Shown piece after piece: positions 1-7,639 of a stretch of 64,000 nucleotides of DNA. The notes under the pieces are model-generated. The model made no database searches. It was not told the origin of the DNA and was given only the letters and a program-made list of their open reading frames with translations. How positions within the stretch are numbered: position 1 is the first letter of the stretch; each line of letters begins with the position of its first letter. The stretch comes from Gallispira sp964526435 (GTDB lineage Bacteria; Bacillota; Clostridia; Lachnospirales; CAG-274), in assembly GCA_964526435.1 (NCBI GenBank), contig CAZGIC010000002.1, forward strand, positions 1-64,000. Direction: 5' to 3'. The position numbers and the translations under genes were made by a program.

Positions 1-180
1 GATACAGCTGAAGGTTCAACAGAAGAATCAACAGAGTCAACAACAGATACAGCTGAAGGTTCAACAGAAGAATCAACAGAGTCAACAACGGATACAGCTG
101 AAGGTTCAACAGAAGAATCAACAGAGTCAACAACAGATACAGCTGAAGATTCAACAGAAGAATCAACAGAGTCAGTAACA
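1..180 (+). repeat. 45-bp tandem repeat, four copies
   Basis: Four head-to-tail 45-bp units at 1-45, 46-90, 91-135 and 136-180. The first three are nearly identical and the fourth is diverged. Each encodes a 15-residue unit beginning DTAEGSTEES. The unit length keeps the frame, so copy-number change would lengthen or shorten the surface linker without breaking the protein. The array may extend left of the window. Confidence 0.95.
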
Positions 181-807
181 GATGAAACTGAAGTTACAAC
201 TGAAACTGCAACAGAGCAGACAACAAGTACTACTGTAACTGAAACATCTGAAGCAACAACAAGAAGTAAATCTCATTCAAGCGGTGCAGGTGCTTCAAGT
301 CTTATTGTAAATAACTATACAACTGTTGAAACAACAACAGAAGGAACAACAGATGATGAAACCGATGAAGATACAGAAGGAACAACTGAACAGCTTCCAT
401 CTGTTGAAGTAGTTATAGGCAGCGAAGAAATAATTGTAAACGGTGAAAGCTATATTATGGATGTAGCTCCATATATCCAGGCTTCATCTAACTCAACAAT
501 GGTTCCTCTTAGATTTGTAGCAATAGCTATAACAGGAGGAAATGTTGAAGAGGCAGATGCAAGTGATATGGTATCATGGGATGCAGTTACTAAGCAGGCA
601 ACAATCAATAAGAACGGTGTTACAATTGTATTTACTGCAGGAAGTAATATTGCTATAATTAATGGTGTAGAAACATCTATGAATTATGGTGTAACTGCTG
701 AAATTAGAGATGACAGAATGTTTGTACCATTCAGAATTATTGGTGAAGCTTTAGGAGCTGATGTTGAATGGGATGCAGATACTAAAACAGCTTATTATAA
801 CAGATAA
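1..807 (+). CDS. Stalk-domain (copper amine oxidase N-terminal-like) surface protein, 5' truncated
   Basis: The reading frame is open from base 1, so the gene begins before the window; 268 codons are visible. Residues 1-60 are tandem 15-residue Ser/Thr/Glu repeats, followed by more Thr/Glu-rich linker to about residue 130. The last 130 residues form a copper amine oxidase N-terminal-like (stalk) domain, seen in the paired VPLRFV...WD and VPFRIIGEALGADVEWD motifs. Such domains are common in secreted or wall-associated Clostridia proteins and do not imply amine oxidase activity. A related protein lies at 28035-28631. The catalytic or anchoring part, if any, is upstream and unseen. A terminator follows at 827-856. 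Confidence 0.85.
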   Translation, partial: DTAEGSTEESTESTTDTAEGSTEESTESTTDTAEGSTEESTESTTDTAEDSTEESTESVTDETEVTTETATEQTTSTTVTETSEATTRSKSHSSGAGASSLIVNNYTTVETTTEGTTDDETDEDTEGTTEQLPSVEVVIGSEEIIVNGESYIMDVAPYIQASSNSTMVPLRFVAIAITGGNVEEADASDMVSWDAVTKQATINKNGVTIVFTAGSNIAIINGVETSMNYGVTAEIRDDRMFVPFRIIGEALGADVEWDADTKTAYYNR

Positions 808-826
808 GTTTAATTTATGATAACTT

Positions 827-856
827 AAAAAGGCTTCGGATTTCCGAAGTCTTTTT
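827..856 (+). terminator. Rho-independent terminator of the stalk-domain gene
   Basis: Inverted repeat with a 14-bp stem (one G-T wobble) and a short loop, ending in a T run, 20 bases after the stop codon. Confidence 0.85.
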
Positions 857-864
857 AAATGACA

Positions 865-907
865 AAAAAATATGCCTGATCAATAATTGTAGTCAGGCAT
901 ATTTTTT
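865..907. terminator. Bidirectional terminator between convergent genes
   Basis: A 15-bp perfect stem (arms 865-879 and 893-907) with A tract on one side and T tract on the other, so it works on both strands. It ends transcription of ispE from the right and backs up the terminator at 827-856. Confidence 0.85.
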
Positions 908-1778
908 ATTTACTTGTATTAAATATTGTTGTAATATAAATTTCCTTGATTCTGAAATTTGATCTTATATTTTTTAGAGCAACGAGAGCTTTATCATAAT
1001 TTTCATAAAATCCGAAAACTGTGGGACCGCTTCCACTCATAAGAGAACCTATTGCATCGTATTTAAGCATTGCTTTTTTAATTTCGGCAATTATAGGATA
1101 TTTATTTATTGTCACAGTTTCAAGAACATTACACATATTATTGCATATACTGATTAAATCTTTATTTTTAATAAATTCAATTATTTTTTGATTATCAGGA
1201 TGATTTTTGACTTTATTTAAATCAAAATCTTTAAAAACTGAAGCTGTAGACACATTAATAGGAGGTTTTGCAATAAGTACAATACAGTTTGGAAAAGGCG
1301 GAAGCTGTGTAAGTTTTTCACCTATTCCTTCTGCTAAAGCAGTTCCTCTTAAAATACAATAAGGGACGTCAGCACCTAAAGTTTTACCAAGAGCCATAAG
1401 TTCATTATCATCAGCCTGTATCTTAAATAAATTTCTTATTCCTATAAGTGTGGCTGCACAGTCACTGCTGCCCCCAGCCATACCGGCTGCAACAGGTATG
1501 TTTTTAGTTAAATGAATTTTTAACCCTTCTGTTATGTTATATTTTTCCTTCATAAGCAAAGCTGCCTTGTATACCAAATTTCTTTCATCACAGGGAAGCC
1601 AGCTATAGTTGGCAGTCATTTCAATATTATTATTTTCGGTGGTGCTTATTGTGATATTATCACATAAATTAATTGTCTGCATTATCATTGATAAATCATG
1701 ATAACCATCTTCTCTTTTTCTTAAAACATCAAGAGTTATGTTAATTTTTGCTCTCGCATTTAATTTAATTTGTTTCAT
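906..1778 (-). CDS. ispE: 4-diphosphocytidyl-2-C-methyl-D-erythritol kinase
   Basis: GHMP-family kinase that phosphorylates CDP-methylerythritol in the MEP isoprenoid pathway. The N-terminus (ARAKINITLDV...GYHDL) and the glycine-rich ATP loop PVAAGMAGGSSD near residues 95-106 are typical, as is the C-terminal motif SGSGPTVFG. The length of 290 aa matches the family. An AAGGCGG ribosome binding site precedes the ATG. The gene lies directly downstream of phnX on the same strand with a 15-base gap, so the two are probably co-transcribed. Confidence 0.95.
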   Translation of the reverse strand: MKQIKLNARAKINITLDVLRKREDGYHDLSMIMQTINLCDNITISTTENNNIEMTANYSWLPCDERNLVYKAALLMKEKYNITEGLKIHLTKNIPVAAGMAGGSSDCAATLIGIRNLFKIQADDNELMALGKTLGADVPYCILRGTALAEGIGEKLTQLPPFPNCIVLIAKPPINVSTASVFKDFDLNKVKNHPDNQKIIEFIKNKDLISICNNMCNVLETVTINKYPIIAEIKKAMLKYDAIGSLMSGSGPTVFGFYENYDKALVALKNIRSNFRIKEIYITTIFNTSK

Positions 1779-1793
1779 ATTTGTACCGCCTTA

Positions 1794-2582
1794 TTATTTT
1801 TTATTTTCTATCTGAGCAACTATATAAGGCAAGGTACTGATATCATTGATTATATAATCTGCACCTGATTTTTTAAATTTGTCATAAACCCTTTTTCTAG
1901 CGTGTTTTTTCTCGTCTTCGCTTAAGGATTCAAAAGTTTCATATGATAATCCCATTTCAGAACTTCCGTCTATTATACCTACAGTAGTAACCCCGGCATT
2001 ATAGCCTTCTTTTATATCATTTACAGTATCCCCTACCTTAATTACATTGTGTACAGAACTTACGCCCATTTTTTCCATATTTTTAAATATCATAAAAGGA
2101 TCAGGACGTCCTTGACCATTTACTTGTTCTGAATTGATCCAGCAGTCAACAAATACTCCTTTTTTTGCAGTAATTTCTGTTAAAAATTCCATTATCTCCG
2201 TTGAATAGCTTGTTGTGGAACCTATTCTTATACCAGACTCACGTAAAGTTTCAAGAGTTGTTTTTACATGTTCCTTTGGATTAGAGTATTTTTCTACTTT
2301 ATCAAATATTTTGGCTTCAAATCTTCTGTTTAATTCTCTAACATCACCTTCATTAGGTTCCATTCCTGTATTTTTGTACCACAATTTTGAAATTCTGTCG
2401 CTTTCGAGAATTGATCTGATGTGATCAACCTTTTCTATACCCATTTTTGCCCTTATTTCTTTTGTAGTAAGATTTATGCCGAAATCCTCAAATATTTCTC
2501 TGTAATTTTCTTCTGTCGCCATACAACCGTAATCTACAATAGTTCCTGACCAATCTAATATTACTGCTTCAATTTTTTTCAA
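1794..2582 (-). CDS. phnX: Phosphonoacetaldehyde hydrolase (phosphonatase)
   Basis: HAD-superfamily enzyme splitting phosphonoacetaldehyde into acetaldehyde and phosphate. The nucleophile motif DWSGTIVDYG at the N-terminus is the PhnX form of the HAD motif DxDxT, and the C-terminal KVGDTVNDIKEGYNAG carries motifs III/IV. The start is uncertain: a GTG at 2591 sits almost on the GGGATG ribosome-binding-like sequence, so I prefer the TTG at 2582, giving MKKIEAVILDWSG, which fits the family. No phnW (2-aminoethylphosphonate transaminase) or phosphonate transporter is nearby, so the substrate supply is unexplained here. Confidence 0.85.
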   Translation of the reverse strand: MKKIEAVILDWSGTIVDYGCMATEENYREIFEDFGINLTTKEIRAKMGIEKVDHIRSILESDRISKLWYKNTGMEPNEGDVRELNRRFEAKIFDKVEKYSNPKEHVKTTLETLRESGIRIGSTTSYSTEIMEFLTEITAKKGVFVDCWINSEQVNGQGRPDPFMIFKNMEKMGVSSVHNVIKVGDTVNDIKEGYNAGVTTVGIIDGSSEMGLSYETFESLSEDEKKHARKRVYDKFKKSGADYIINDISTLPYIVAQIENKK

Positions 2583-2732
2583 TAAAATCACATCCCAATA
2601 AATATTTAGTTATCTTTATGATAACATAAAAACTATATTTTTTCAACAAAATAAAGTAAAATTAATGTTTTGATTTTATTTTTTATAATTTATTAAATTT
2701 GAATTTTAGTTTGACAAGCCTGTTTAAAAAAC

Positions 2733-2761
2733 TTGCAATTTGTAGATATATGGTGTATTAT
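2733..2761 (+). promoter_or_regulatory. Sigma-A type promoter for the ABC/SPFH operon
   Basis: TTGCAA (2733-2738), 17-base spacer, TATTAT (2756-2761), about 70 bases before the first ATG of the operon. Predicted from sequence only. Confidence 0.55.
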
Positions 2762-2830
2762 ACTAATATAGTAAAATATTTAGTTATTTTAGCTTAACGG
2801 TTTTATAAATAAAAACAGGGAGGAAAAGTA

Positions 2831-3625
2831 ATGACTCCAACGGTAAATGATGTTAAAAATCCGGTTGATAGAAATATTGCAAAAGAAAATACAGTAGCTG
2901 TTTCAAATAATAAAAACAGAAAAAAAGTTGTTCTTAATTTTAAAAATGTTAATAAAAAATTTGTAATGAAACAAGTTATAAAAAATTGTAATATTGTTAT
3001 TAATAAAGGTGAGGTTATGGCTGTGCTGGCACCTGAAGGACATGGAAAGTCAACAATTGCAAAGCTCGCTTCAGGACTTATTAAACCTACAAGTGGTGAA
3101 GTTTTGATCAGAGGTGCAAATGCAGGCAGAGTTACAAATTCTATAGTAAGTTATCAGCCTGACATTCCCTATTTTAAGTATGATACAACTGTTTCTGAAC
3201 TTTTAAATATGTATGGAAGATTTTTTAAGGATTTTAGTTATAAAAGAGCTTATCAGCTTTTAAAGCATTTTGAGATTTCAAGGCGTACACGTTTTGAAAA
3301 TCTTTCAACTACAGCTTTATTTATTGTTCAGGTTATTATGGTTTCAAGCAGAAGAGCAAGTTTATATATATTTGATGACCCTATTGTGCACTGTGATCCA
3401 AAATACAGAGATGAAATTATAAAAATGATTGATCCATGCAGAAAAAACGGGGCAGTTTTGATTCTTTCTCAAATTGCAGGAGGACTTGATGACATAACAG
3501 ATAAGGTTGTGTTTTTAAAACATGGAAATATTATAAAAGAATTTTATAATGCAGATGATTATGAAGCTGAATTTGGAAATAAATTATTAAATGATGCCTA
3601 CAAGGAGGTATTTAAGCGTGCTTAA
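2831..3625 (+). CDS. ABC transporter ATP-binding protein with degenerate catalytic motifs
   Basis: 264-aa ABC ATPase of the single-domain type. The Walker A is APEGHGKST at residues 67-75. The signature region reads LSTTA (158-162) instead of LSGGQ, and Walker B ends IFDDP (180-184), with Asp where the catalytic Glu is normally found. The first 35 residues form a polar extension before the ABC fold. The permease start overlaps the stop codon. ATP binding looks kept, but hydrolysis may be slow or regulated. The substrate cannot be inferred. Confidence 0.85.
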   Translation: MTPTVNDVKNPVDRNIAKENTVAVSNNKNRKKVVLNFKNVNKKFVMKQVIKNCNIVINKGEVMAVLAPEGHGKSTIAKLASGLIKPTSGEVLIRGANAGRVTNSIVSYQPDIPYFKYDTTVSELLNMYGRFFKDFSYKRAYQLLKHFEISRRTRFENLSTTALFIVQVIMVSSRRASLYIFDDPIVHCDPKYRDEIIKMIDPCRKNGAVLILSQIAGGLDDITDKVVFLKHGNIIKEFYNADDYEAEFGNKLLNDAYKEVFKRA

Positions 3626-4421
3626 TCTTTTATACTATGATATGAAAGCTACCTTAAAAAGAAGCTGGTATTATTTTATTATTATATCAATTCTTGCTAT
3701 ACTTGTACGTTTTTTGTGCAGTGAGGCTTTTTTGTCTTTTTTTACAGATATTAATTTTATATATGGTTATGTTGTCAGTGCTGTTGCAGGAGGTTTTCTT
3801 GGTGCCTTTGGCATACTTGTTACGCTGATTATCATTGTGTATCAGACACAGTGGTTTGATGAAAATATTCTATCGTCTGAAGGACAGCTTACAAATATGC
3901 TGCCTGTTGCAAGCTGGCAGATTATTCTCAGTAAAATACTTACTGCCCTTATATGGAGTCTTATAATTGTTTTTATGGCGATAGGCATAGTTTGCATTGT
4001 AATGGTAGGTACGGAATACTTTGAAGAACTGGCAGAAACAGTTGTTGAAATTGGAGCTGATAATCAGGTTGATATAAATCTTACCGGTTTTATGATTTCT
4101 GTTGGATTTTATATAGTGACAGGTATGACTTCCTTTGTTTCTCTTTGCTTTGTGGCACAAATGATAGGACAAGTTTTCGGAAGTTTCAGAAATGTATTTA
4201 TACTTATTGCTTTTTTAGGTATTTTAGCATTAAGTTTGTTTATTGAATATAAAATTGCTTTAATGTCCGGAGTGATGATTCCTGAAGGTATTGAAACTGA
4301 TGAAATTATAGAGTTTTGTATACAGGCAATGACAAAACTTACAGTAATTAATATTTTTGCGATAATTATATACTGGATTGTTTCATCAGCTATTTTGAAA
4401 AAGTTTTTAACAGTGGTTTAG
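3618..4421 (+). CDS. ABC transporter membrane subunit (ABC-2-like)
   Basis: About 267 aa with six or so hydrophobic segments. A GTG start at 3618 is preferred, because AAGGAGG at 3602-3608 is correctly spaced from it. It overlaps the end of the ATPase gene, which points to translational coupling. The sequence resembles ABC-2-type permeases, with a first cytoplasmic Arg/Lys-rich stretch before the first helix. It is the membrane partner of the preceding ATPase. The transported substrate is unknown. Confidence 0.75.
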   Translation: MLNLLYYDMKATLKRSWYYFIIISILAILVRFLCSEAFLSFFTDINFIYGYVVSAVAGGFLGAFGILVTLIIIVYQTQWFDENILSSEGQLTNMLPVASWQIILSKILTALIWSLIIVFMAIGIVCIVMVGTEYFEELAETVVEIGADNQVDINLTGFMISVGFYIVTGMTSFVSLCFVAQMIGQVFGSFRNVFILIAFLGILALSLFIEYKIALMSGVMIPEGIETDEIIEFCIQAMTKLTVINIFAIIIYWIVSSAILKKFLTVV

Positions 4422-4439
4422 TATTTTAAGAGGTGTTTT

Positions 4440-5684
4440 ATGGGGTTAATTAAGTCTTTTACAAGTGCATTAACAGGCTCTCTTGCTGATACATGGAGAG
4501 AATATTTTTATTGCGAGGCTATGCCTGCTGATATTCTTGTTACAAAGGGTATAAAAAGAAATTCAAAAAAAAGTTCAAATGTAAAAGGCAATGATAATAT
4601 AATTTCAAATGGTTCGGTTATTGCAGTTAATGAAGGTCAGTGTATGATTATTGTTGATCAGGGAAAAGTTGCCGAATTTTGTGCTGAACCGGGGGAATTT
4701 ACTTATGATTCTTCAACTGAACCAAGTCTTTTTTATGGAGAGTTAGGAGAAAATATAAAAGATACATTTAAAGAAATAGGCAAGAGATTTACATTTGGCG
4801 GTGATACCGGTAAGGATCAGAGAATATATTTCTTTAATACAAAGGAAATAATGGGTAACAAATATGGGACACCAAATCCTGTGCCCTTTAGAATTATTGA
4901 TAAAAACATTGGACTTGATATGGATATAGCTATTCGCTGTTATGGTGAGTATTCCTATAAAATAACTGATCCTGTTCTTTTTTATACAAATGTATGCGGA
5001 AATGTGGAAAAAGACTATAGCAGGTTAAATATTGACAGCCAGTTAAAAACAGAGCTTCTTACGGCATTACAGCCGGCTTTTGCAAAAATAAGTGAAAAGG
5101 GAATCAGATATAGTAATCTTCCTGCGTATACAGATGATATTGCAGATGTACTTAATGATATTTTGTCAGAAAGCTGGAGAGAAAAGAGAGGCATAGAAAT
5201 ATTTTCATTTGGTATTTCTTCTGTAACGGCAACGGAAGAAGATGCAAAAATGATTAAGGATCTTCAGAGAAATGCTGTTTTTAGAAATCCGTCAATGGCT
5301 GCGGCACAGCTTGTTGGTGCACAGTCAGAAGCAATGCAGTCTGCTGCCCAAAATCCGGGAGGAGCTTTTGCAGGATTTATGGGAATGGGTCTTGCACAGA
5401 ATGCAGGAAGTGAAAATATACAGACTCTTTTTGGAATGCAGGATAATAGTGTAAATGGCTGGGAATGTGAATGCGGAACTTTGAACACAGGTAATTTTTG
5501 CAGCAATTGTGGAAAAAAGAAATCTGAAACAAAATGGAAATGTGAATGCGGTGAAATAAATACAGGTAATTTTTGCAGTAACTGCGGTAAAAGAAAACCT
5601 GAAACAGAATGGAAATGTGAATGCGGTGAAGTAAACACAGGTAAATTCTGTAGTAACTGCGGAAAAGCAAAGCCTGAGCAATAA
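4440..5684 (+). CDS. SPFH-domain protein with three C-terminal zinc ribbons
   Basis: 414 aa. The N-terminal ~290 residues match SPFH/YdjI-type proteins (once annotated virion core-like), with motifs such as KGIKRNSKKSSNVKGNDNII and a GIRYSNLP segment. A Gly/Ala/Gln-rich linker follows, then three 25-residue zinc ribbons, each with the CxCG...FCxNCG cysteine pattern (12 Cys in total). In Bacillus subtilis YdjI sits with genes of a membrane stress response. Here it is 18 bases after an ABC permease, so it is likely in the same operon and may organise that transporter at the membrane. That role is inference. Confidence 0.8.
   Translation: MGLIKSFTSALTGSLADTWREYFYCEAMPADILVTKGIKRNSKKSSNVKGNDNIISNGSVIAVNEGQCMIIVDQGKVAEFCAEPGEFTYDSSTEPSLFYGELGENIKDTFKEIGKRFTFGGDTGKDQRIYFFNTKEIMGNKYGTPNPVPFRIIDKNIGLDMDIAIRCYGEYSYKITDPVLFYTNVCGNVEKDYSRLNIDSQLKTELLTALQPAFAKISEKGIRYSNLPAYTDDIADVLNDILSESWREKRGIEIFSFGISSVTATEEDAKMIKDLQRNAVFRNPSMAAAQLVGAQSEAMQSAAQNPGGAFAGFMGMGLAQNAGSENIQTLFGMQDNSVNGWECECGTLNTGNFCSNCGKKKSETKWKCECGEINTGNFCSNCGKRKPETEWKCECGEVNTGKFCSNCGKAKPEQ
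5460..5681 (+). repeat. Three tandem 75-bp zinc-ribbon coding repeats
   Basis: Units at 5460-5534, 5535-5609 and 5610-5681 encode near-identical ribbons starting WxCECG. High nucleotide identity between units points to recent tandem duplication. Confidence 0.9.
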
Positions 5685-5691
5685 ATTAAAA

Positions 5692-5715
5692 TCCCCGAAT
5701 AATCGGGGACTTTTT
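5692..5715 (+). terminator. Terminator of the ABC/SPFH operon
   Basis: Stem TCCCCGA/TCGGGGA with an ATAA loop, followed by CTTTTT, just after the stop at 5684. Confidence 0.85.
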
Positions 5716-5729
5716 GTAAAAAATTATAA

Positions 5730-6629
5730 TTATCTGTAACAACTGCATCCATTACAGCAGCCACAGCTATTGTTACTATTTGTGTTGTTGCTGCAGCCAC
5801 AGTTACTATTGTCTGAAGTGTTATTTTCGGAAGGAATATTGCCGCTTATGCCTGCTAAAAATTCTTTCTTCTGAGGCGGTGCAAATATATCCATTGGGAA
5901 ATCTAAGTTATCAAATACTTCACATGGATTAATACTTGAAATGTCTTCACATTCTTTAGGAATACAGAAGCCCTTTGATTCAACAGAAAGATTAACAAGT
6001 CTGAAAAGTTTGATAATTGTAAATAAGCCTATAGTAACATTTACATGATCTGCGTTGTCAGAATTTTCATCACAGCAGCAGTTGTTGTATACAAGTTCTG
6101 AACTGAGAGCCACTGCCTTGGATTCTACAAGAACAAAAGGCTGTGAACTGGTATCAAAGCTGTTTCCTCCTGCTGATAAGAAATCTGTTGAAACAAGTGA
6201 ATCAGTTGTTATTGAACCAAATAATGTTACCTTTTTGTTGAATACACTCTGTGCAGGAATGGTGCATAAAGTTGTGCCATTTACGTTTTTAAATACAAGT
6301 TCATAAGCAAATATATACTTTAAGTCAATATCCCAATATCCAACTCTAAATGGATTTTGTTCTTTGCTTACAACAACAACTTTTTCAACTCTGAAGTTAT
6401 TAACAGTAACAGCAGCTGCATTTTCCGGAGGAGTTATTATTTCGCCCTGTTCAAGTGTAATGCCTGAACAAAATGTTCCGCTGATTGCAGCTCTTGAAGG
6501 ACCTACAATACCGCCTTCAAGGCAGTCCTGCTGTCTGCATGCATCATATACCTTTAAAGCAACTATACATTCGTCCTTTACTTTGTTGCAGCCTGTAACG
6601 GAATTTGTGTTAAAATCAAATATTCCCAT
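5730..6629 (-). CDS. Cysteine-rich protein, possibly spore-surface associated
   Basis: 299 aa with no signal peptide or membrane segment. The N-terminus has a conserved-looking block (VTGCNKVKDECIVALKVYDACRQQDCL) that I associate with Clostridia proteins of unknown function, some linked to spore layers. The middle is rich in beta-type sequence, and the tail (from about residue 265) is Asn/Ser/Cys-rich with repeated CGC/CGCC motifs. A good AGGAGG site precedes the ATG. It is transcribed divergently from the lipoprotein gene. The spore link is only a suggestion from composition and from the sporulating background. Confidence 0.6.
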   Translation of the reverse strand: MGIFDFNTNSVTGCNKVKDECIVALKVYDACRQQDCLEGGIVGPSRAAISGTFCSGITLEQGEIITPPENAAAVTVNNFRVEKVVVVSKEQNPFRVGYWDIDLKYIFAYELVFKNVNGTTLCTIPAQSVFNKKVTLFGSITTDSLVSTDFLSAGGNSFDTSSQPFVLVESKAVALSSELVYNNCCCDENSDNADHVNVTIGLFTIIKLFRLVNLSVESKGFCIPKECEDISSINPCEVFDNLDFPMDIFAPPQKKEFLAGISGNIPSENNTSDNSNCGCSNNTNSNNSCGCCNGCSCYR

Positions 6630-6700
6630 TTTGAAACCTCCTTTTTTATTTCCCCCTCTGATTTTAAATTATGAAAAATATTTATTTTTGTGATAAACTG

Positions 6701-6709
6701 TGGTATAAT
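6701..6709 (+). promoter_or_regulatory. Extended -10 promoter for the lipoprotein gene
   Basis: TGGTATAAT is an extended -10 element (TGnTATAAT), 34 bases before the ATG at 6744. The -35 region is AT-rich and weak, as is usual for extended -10 promoters. Confidence 0.5.
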
Positions 6710-6743
6710 TATTATAAAATTATTGAAAAAAATAGGAGGAAAT

Positions 6744-7340
6744 ATGAAAAAGTTAATTTTATTGATTTTTGCATGTTCATTGTTATTGACAGCCTGCAAG
6801 GAAGATACTGCTCCTGAAGAATGTATTGAACAGACTAAAGAATTTGTTGAATATTTCAAAAATAAGGATTTTGAAAGTATGTATGAAATGACAGTTTACA
6901 AAGACCCTTATCTTGCGGGAACATATGATGAAGATTCACCTATAGGACAGAAACTTTTTAATGCAATGACAGATAACCTGGATTTTGAAATAACAGGAAG
7001 TTCAAGAGACGGGGATTCTGCTTATGTAAGAGCTCATGTGGTAACAATAGATTTTAATCAGCTTCTTACAGATGTTGTATCAGAGTATATGGAATATTGT
7101 GTGGAAAATTCAGAAAATTTGACATCTGAATTAATGGACGAGGCTCTTGAAAATATATTGGACGAGGCTCTTGAAAATCCACAGCCTTATGAAAAAGATA
7201 CAAGTCTTGATTTTATAAAGCAGGACGGAGAATGGGTGATTGAAGATAATGTAGGTGTGTATGATGATTTATCAGGAGGATATTTAACTTATTGTTTCAG
7301 TGTAAATACAACTTTGGGTAATATAAGTGTGCAAGATTAA
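6744..7340 (+). CDS. Secreted lipoprotein of unknown function
   Basis: The ATG at 6744 is chosen over an upstream in-frame ATG because AGGAGG sits right before it and it gives a clean lipoprotein signal peptide ending in the lipobox LTAC. The mature ~180-aa part is acidic and has the look of NTF2-like/DUF4878-type lipoproteins (helical start, a strand pair, ending FIKQDGEWVIED). A 20-bp direct repeat near 7136 and 7160 encodes a duplicated DEALEN segment. No specific role can be given. Confidence 0.75.
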   Translation: MKKLILLIFACSLLLTACKEDTAPEECIEQTKEFVEYFKNKDFESMYEMTVYKDPYLAGTYDEDSPIGQKLFNAMTDNLDFEITGSSRDGDSAYVRAHVVTIDFNQLLTDVVSEYMEYCVENSENLTSELMDEALENILDEALENPQPYEKDTSLDFIKQDGEWVIEDNVGVYDDLSGGYLTYCFSVNTTLGNISVQD

Positions 7341-7639
7341 ATTATTGACATTATACATTAATAAATATATTTGAGAATAGTAATGGGTTAAAATATGTTT
7401 ATTTTGGAAAGAAATCTGTTTTGGTACTATACAAATAACAAATTGTTTTTTATATAAAATTTATATTTGATATATTGACACATACGTTATATTATTTAAT
7501 TATTTTTTTATTAAATTCTCATTTATTTTATTGCATTTTCCGACTGTAAATATTATAATTAATATAACATTAAAAAGAAAAATTATGAAAAATTTATAAA
7601 TAAGTATAAATTTTTTAAAATATACAAGGGGGTTCATTA
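7341..7639. other. AT-rich intergenic region upstream of the PL9 gene
   Basis: Almost 300 bases with no gene. It holds the promoter at 7531-7559 and several TTGACA-like hexamers without a well-spaced -10. No terminator-type hairpin for the lipoprotein gene was seen. Confidence 0.6.
7531..7559 (+). promoter_or_regulatory. Sigma-A promoter for the PL9 pectate lyase
   Basis: TTGCAT (7531-7536), 17-base spacer, TATAAT (7554-7559). The 5' leader would be about 75 bases and ends in a GGGGG-type ribosome binding site (7628-7632). Confidence 0.65.

Noticed and set aside
1..180. CRISPR array
   Set aside because: The units are contiguous 45-bp coding repeats with no spacers, in frame with the protein.
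5264..5800. Minus-strand ORFs over the zinc-ribbon repeats and 3' end of the SPFH gene
   Set aside because: They mirror the repeat-rich coding sequence, lack ribosome binding sites and do not resemble proteins.
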